Source: an uncultured Candidatus Saccharibacteria bacterium (lineage in GTDB: Bacteria; Patescibacteriota; Saccharimonadia; Saccharimonadales; Saccharimonadaceae). From it: a stretch of 5,849 nucleotides of DNA. This document shows, piece after piece, positions 4,110-5,849 of this stretch. The stretch lies in assembly GCA_937990205.1 (NCBI GenBank), contig CALKRO010000026.1, positions 1 to 5,849 of the forward strand. The letters run 5' to 3'. The first letter of the stretch is position 1. Every line of letters starts with the position of its first letter. The notes below the pieces were generated by a model. That model did no database searches, was not told the DNA's origin, and worked only from the letters and a program-made list of their open reading frames with translations. Both the position numbers and the translations under genes were made by a program.

Positions 4110-4727
4110 TTAAGACCAGAGACGCAGGTCCGATAAAATATCCCGAAACCAAGTAAGCTTTCTTTTTTCACGTCTCAAGGTGTAGGGTTTGACTGGTTCG
4201 GGCGGTGGTATTGGAGGTAAATTACTGAAAAGCTCTGGATAAACTACGGATATCTGGGTTCTGAATGCGTAGTTAACCATTGTGTTAAAGATTAAAACCG
4301 GAATTTCTTCTCCGCCAAAAGTGATTAGGAAGGGATCACCAAAACATGCATCGACGACAAACTTAGAGGATCTTCTTCTCACATGATTTTTGATGATTTG
4401 GCGTTTTTCCAGCGTCGTAAAATTGATACGACGAATATAGGCTGGAGCGTCAAGCTGTCTAGTGTATCGACGATTTTCGATTTTTAGCACGTCTAGATCT
4501 TGAAGAATCTCCAATTGGGTAGCAATCTTAAGTCCTTGTAAATGGAAGCCAGCAGGAATTTCTGCTTCGTCAACTTGCTTGGTCATTAAGTCGTTAATAA
4601 TGGAGTAAATCGGTAAATTAAGGGTCTTATTATCCGAATGGACACTATGTTTAATAGACCATGCATTGACTATTCTAATTTTGCCTGCCATGATGTCCTC
4701 GTAGATTTGATTTTTACTGAGCAACAT
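4110..4727 (-). CDS. Divergent dCTP deaminase/dUTPase-fold-like protein, probably non-catalytic
   Basis: This 205-aa protein is not recognised outright, but several segments in order resemble dCTP deaminase (Dcd). The N-terminus MLLSKNQIYEDIMAGKIRI resembles the family's MxLSDRDIxxxIxxGxLxI, and FHLQGLKIATQLEIL (61-75) resembles FxLxPGELxLAxTLE. NFTTLEKRQII (102-112) sits where GRSSLARLGL is expected. VVDACFGDPFLITF (124-137) resembles RIDPGWxGxIxLEF, and IPVLIFNTM (142-150) resembles LPLxLxPGM. Near the end, PVKPYTLRRE recalls the E. coli VRPYNRRED tail. The Arg-Ser-Ser motif and the Glu of the LE(F/L) strand are replaced, so nucleotide deamination or dUTP hydrolysis is unlikely. A proline-rich linker is at 171-179. 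The ATG at 4727 follows GAGAGGTG with 6-base spacing; a GTG at 4736 is a weaker alternative. The similarity is my reading from memory, at moderate confidence. That this is a real gene is much surer. Confidence 0.5.
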   Translation of the reverse strand: MLLSKNQIYEDIMAGKIRIVNAWSIKHSVHSDNKTLNLPIYSIINDLMTKQVDEAEIPAGFHLQGLKIATQLEILQDLDVLKIENRRYTRQLDAPAYIRRINFTTLEKRQIIKNHVRRRSSKFVVDACFGDPFLITFGGEEIPVLIFNTMVNYAFRTQISVVYPELFSNLPPIPPPEPVKPYTLRREKRKLTWFRDILSDLRLWS

Positions 4728-4733
4728 GGTATT

Positions 4734-4741
4734 CACCTCTC
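4734..4741 (-). promoter_or_regulatory. Ribosome binding site of the 205-aa gene
   Basis: GAGAGGTG ends six bases before the ATG at 4727. Using the GTG at 4736 would place this site on top of the start codon, so the ATG is preferred. Confidence 0.6.
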
Positions 4742-4801
4742 TTTCTGAAAGATGTGATGTCCTAACTTAAAGTACATATTCTTCGGACGAGATACAGATT
4801 A

Positions 4802-4830
4802 ATTTTAGCTTATTAGGTGAGTATTTTCAA
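4802..4830 (-). promoter_or_regulatory. Promoter of the 205-aa gene
   Basis: A -35 TTGAAA (4830-4825) and -10 TAAAAT (4807-4802), each five of six to consensus, are separated by exactly 17 bases. The predicted start is near 4795, giving a leader of about 68 bases. The rest of the 4737-4996 intergenic stretch holds the divergent promoter of the membrane protein gene and nothing else I can name. Confidence 0.65.
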
Positions 4831-4896
4831 ATTATTAATAAAAGTGTCCGGTTATAGATCATAGGATATTCCATACTGTTATTGAAGCTTTGGGTT

Positions 4897-4924
4897 TTGC
4901 TTTTTTGATAATCTATATTATAAT
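4897..4924 (+). promoter_or_regulatory. Promoter of the 195-aa membrane protein gene
   Basis: A perfect TATAAT (4919-4924) has a poor -35 candidate TTGCTT (4897-4902) 16 bases upstream. The leader would be about 65 bases and includes the AAAGGGGG ribosome site. Confidence 0.5.
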
Positions 4925-4983
4925 TAACAGGTCTTGAATTTTATTCAGATGAACTTTGTAAAATTGGTAAAGTTAGATTATCG

Positions 4984-4991
4984 AAAGGGGG
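4984..4991 (+). promoter_or_regulatory. Ribosome binding site of the 195-aa gene
   Basis: AAAGGGGG lies five bases before the ATG at 4997. It sets the start there, because the in-frame ATGs at 4934 and 4949 have no comparable site. Confidence 0.7.
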
Positions 4992-4996
4992 ATTTT

Positions 4997-5584
4997 ATGG
5001 ATAATCGAAATGGAAACATGGGAATCGGTACGTCTAACCATTCTCAAAATAATTGGACGCGAAAATTATGGCAGAGATTCTTTAGGTTGCTTATTAGCTG
5101 TACCTTTGCCGTCGCTGTTGCTCGAATTTTACTTATAAATAGCGGGATTCCACTAAGTTATATTTGGCAAGTCGTACTTAGTTGTATTTTTGGCAACTTA
5201 TTAGCTACTGCCGACCTTAATTCCACGGGAATTTATCTTTTCAGATATGGAATGAATGCACCTAACTACGGAAAGCGAACTAAAGTTTTCCTACTTTTAA
5301 GAATTACCATAGTCGGTGCGGCCATAGCATTAAGGTCGTTTAGGCTGATCGACACCGCAATACTTGCCGTGATAGCAACTTTTGTTATTGTTTTGCAATG
5401 GTTCGCTAGAATTTATGATGATCGCAGGTCATTGGTTACCGGAGAAGAAGTTTGGTGCATTTCGCGTCGAGAGTGGATACCCACAATAATTTTACTTGTG
5501 GTTTTAAACTTAACTTTCGGCTTATCTTCAGTGCTTTGTCTTTTGATTATGTTCTTGTATTCAATTGTACTTTATTGCTTCTAA
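4997..5584 (+). CDS. Polytopic membrane protein, 195 aa, unknown function
   Basis: I do not recognise this protein. A polar Asn/Gly/Ser-rich N-terminus of about 25 residues leads into roughly six hydrophobic segments. They lie near residues 29-48, 54-72, 97-113, 119-137, 161-176 and 178-194, and the chain ends almost at the end of the last helix. Positively charged loops (NYGKRTK at 90-96, ARIYDDRRS at 137-145, SRREW at 156-160) suggest a cytoplasmic side by the positive-inside rule. No transporter, protease or enzyme motif is evident. A helix-embedded Asp in ATADLNSTG (70-78) is a possible functional residue. The start at 4997 is picked from the AAAGGGGG site; upstream ATGs would add a 21-residue Lys-rich extension without a ribosome site. 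It has its own promoter and a clean terminator, so it is a single-gene unit facing rpsH convergently. Confidence 0.72.
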   Translation: MDNRNGNMGIGTSNHSQNNWTRKLWQRFFRLLISCTFAVAVARILLINSGIPLSYIWQVVLSCIFGNLLATADLNSTGIYLFRYGMNAPNYGKRTKVFLLLRITIVGAAIALRSFRLIDTAILAVIATFVIVLQWFARIYDDRRSLVTGEEVWCISRREWIPTIILLVVLNLTFGLSSVLCLLIMFLYSIVLYCF

Positions 5585-5594
5585 CTTACCGACG

Positions 5595-5625
5595 CCCCTT
5601 CTGGATTCAGAAGGGGTTTTTGTTT
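5595..5625 (+). terminator. Intrinsic terminator of the 195-aa gene
   Basis: CCCCTTCTG and CAGAAGGGG form a perfect 9-bp stem (5595-5603 with 5608-5616) around a GATT loop, followed by TTTTTGTTT. It lies ten bases past the stop codon. Confidence 0.93.
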
Positions 5626-5650
5626 ATGAATATTTATTTAAATTTCTCAT

Positions 5651-5683
5651 AAAAATAAGGCCAGGAGTTCTGACCTTATTTTT
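5651..5683 (-). terminator. Intrinsic terminator after rpsH, able to work in both directions
   Basis: AAAAATAAGG pairs with CCTTATTTTT (5651-5660 with 5674-5683); a further CAG/CTG pairing inside leaves a 5-base loop. A-rich and T-rich arms give a T-run on either strand. It starts about 10 bases past the rpsH stop, so the upstream half of the ribosomal operon ends here. Confidence 0.82.
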
Positions 5684-5693
5684 TTCTAGTTTA

Positions 5694-5849
5694 TTACCAA
5701 ACCTTGACTAAGATTTCACCACCGAGGCGAGCTTTGCGAGCTTCCTCACCAGTCATGATACCTTTTGAAGTCGAGACGAGGATGACACCACGACCGGATT
5801 TGACCTTTGGAAGATCATCGGCGGAAGTGTAGACACGGCGACCAGGTTT
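5694..5849 (-). CDS. rpsH: 30S ribosomal protein S8 (uS8), C-terminal 51 codons, cut by window edge
   Basis: S8 binds the central domain of 16S rRNA and is a primary assembly protein. In E. coli it also represses translation of the spc operon. Reading back from the TAA at 5694, the fragment holds [16 protein letters not shown], the S8-specific signature [19 protein letters not shown], and the terminal [10 protein letters not shown]. It lines up with the normal C-terminus without gaps. The gene enters from the right edge of the window. In standard gene order rplF follows immediately; here a terminator and about 3.1 kb of unrelated genes intervene. Whether S8 feedback still reaches rplF and the genes after it is doubtful given the split transcription. 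Confidence 0.96.
   Translation of the reverse strand, partial: KPGRRVYTSADDLPKVKSGRGVILVSTSKGIMTGEEARKARLGGEILVKVW

Noticed and set aside
5452..5652. Plus-strand open frame overlapping the 3' end of the membrane protein gene
   Set aside because: It is out of frame with the 195-aa gene and crosses that gene's strong terminator.
2555..5693. Inserted block as a mobile element with attachment sites
   Set aside because: No integrase, transposase, terminal inverted repeat or target duplication could be found at the two borders. Acquisition remains possible but is not shown.
585..5696. Possible recoding of TGA, as in some CPR lineages
   Set aside because: All ten visible stop codons are TAA or TAG, but every gene is full length without in-frame TGA. 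Ribosomal proteins need no TGA to complete their conserved ends, so the standard code is sufficient.

Overview
The window is a piece of the ribosomal protein (spc) operon of a small-genome bacterium, interrupted by a block of accessory genes. On the minus strand the order is rpsH (3' end only), then about 3.1 kb of non-ribosomal genes, then rplF, rplR, rpsE, rplO and the 5' part of secY. No rpmD (uL30) gene lies between rpsE and rplO; their stop and start codons overlap. Lack of uL30 is a known trait of the Candidate Phyla Radiation (Patescibacteria). The style of L15 and the standard genetic code (full-length frames with no in-frame TGA) suggest Saccharibacteria (TM7) or a close relative. The phylum call is an inference, held with moderate confidence; the ribosomal gene identities are secure.

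Region 1-2610 (minus strand) is the ribosomal and secretion block. rplF, rplR, rpsE and rplO are packed with 1-base overlaps or a 1-base gap and good Shine-Dalgarno sites. They are read from a promoter just upstream of rplF and end at a strong intrinsic terminator after rplO. secY then has its own extended -10 promoter. The usual single spc transcript is therefore split into at least three units: the unit ending at rpsH, rplF-rplO, and secY onward.

Region 2555-5693 is the inserted block, visibly more AT-rich than the ribosomal genes. It holds a plus-strand DUF2268-type predicted zinc metalloprotease with an apparently leaderless start. Three minus-strand genes follow: a 61-aa basic protein, a 66-aa two-helix membrane protein, and a 205-aa protein that looks like a catalytically degenerate dCTP deaminase/dUTPase-fold protein. 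Last is a plus-strand 195-aa polytopic membrane protein. Nearly every gene is a self-contained unit with its own near-consensus promoter and terminator. The three minus-strand genes end in near-identical terminator modules, and two of these run directly into the -35 box of the next gene.

Region 5595-5849 has the plus-strand terminator of the membrane protein, an AT-flanked hairpin able to terminate in both directions, and the C-terminal 51 codons of rpsH. No integrase, transposase, tRNA, CRISPR array or clear attachment site is visible, so how the block arrived is not shown by the sequence.
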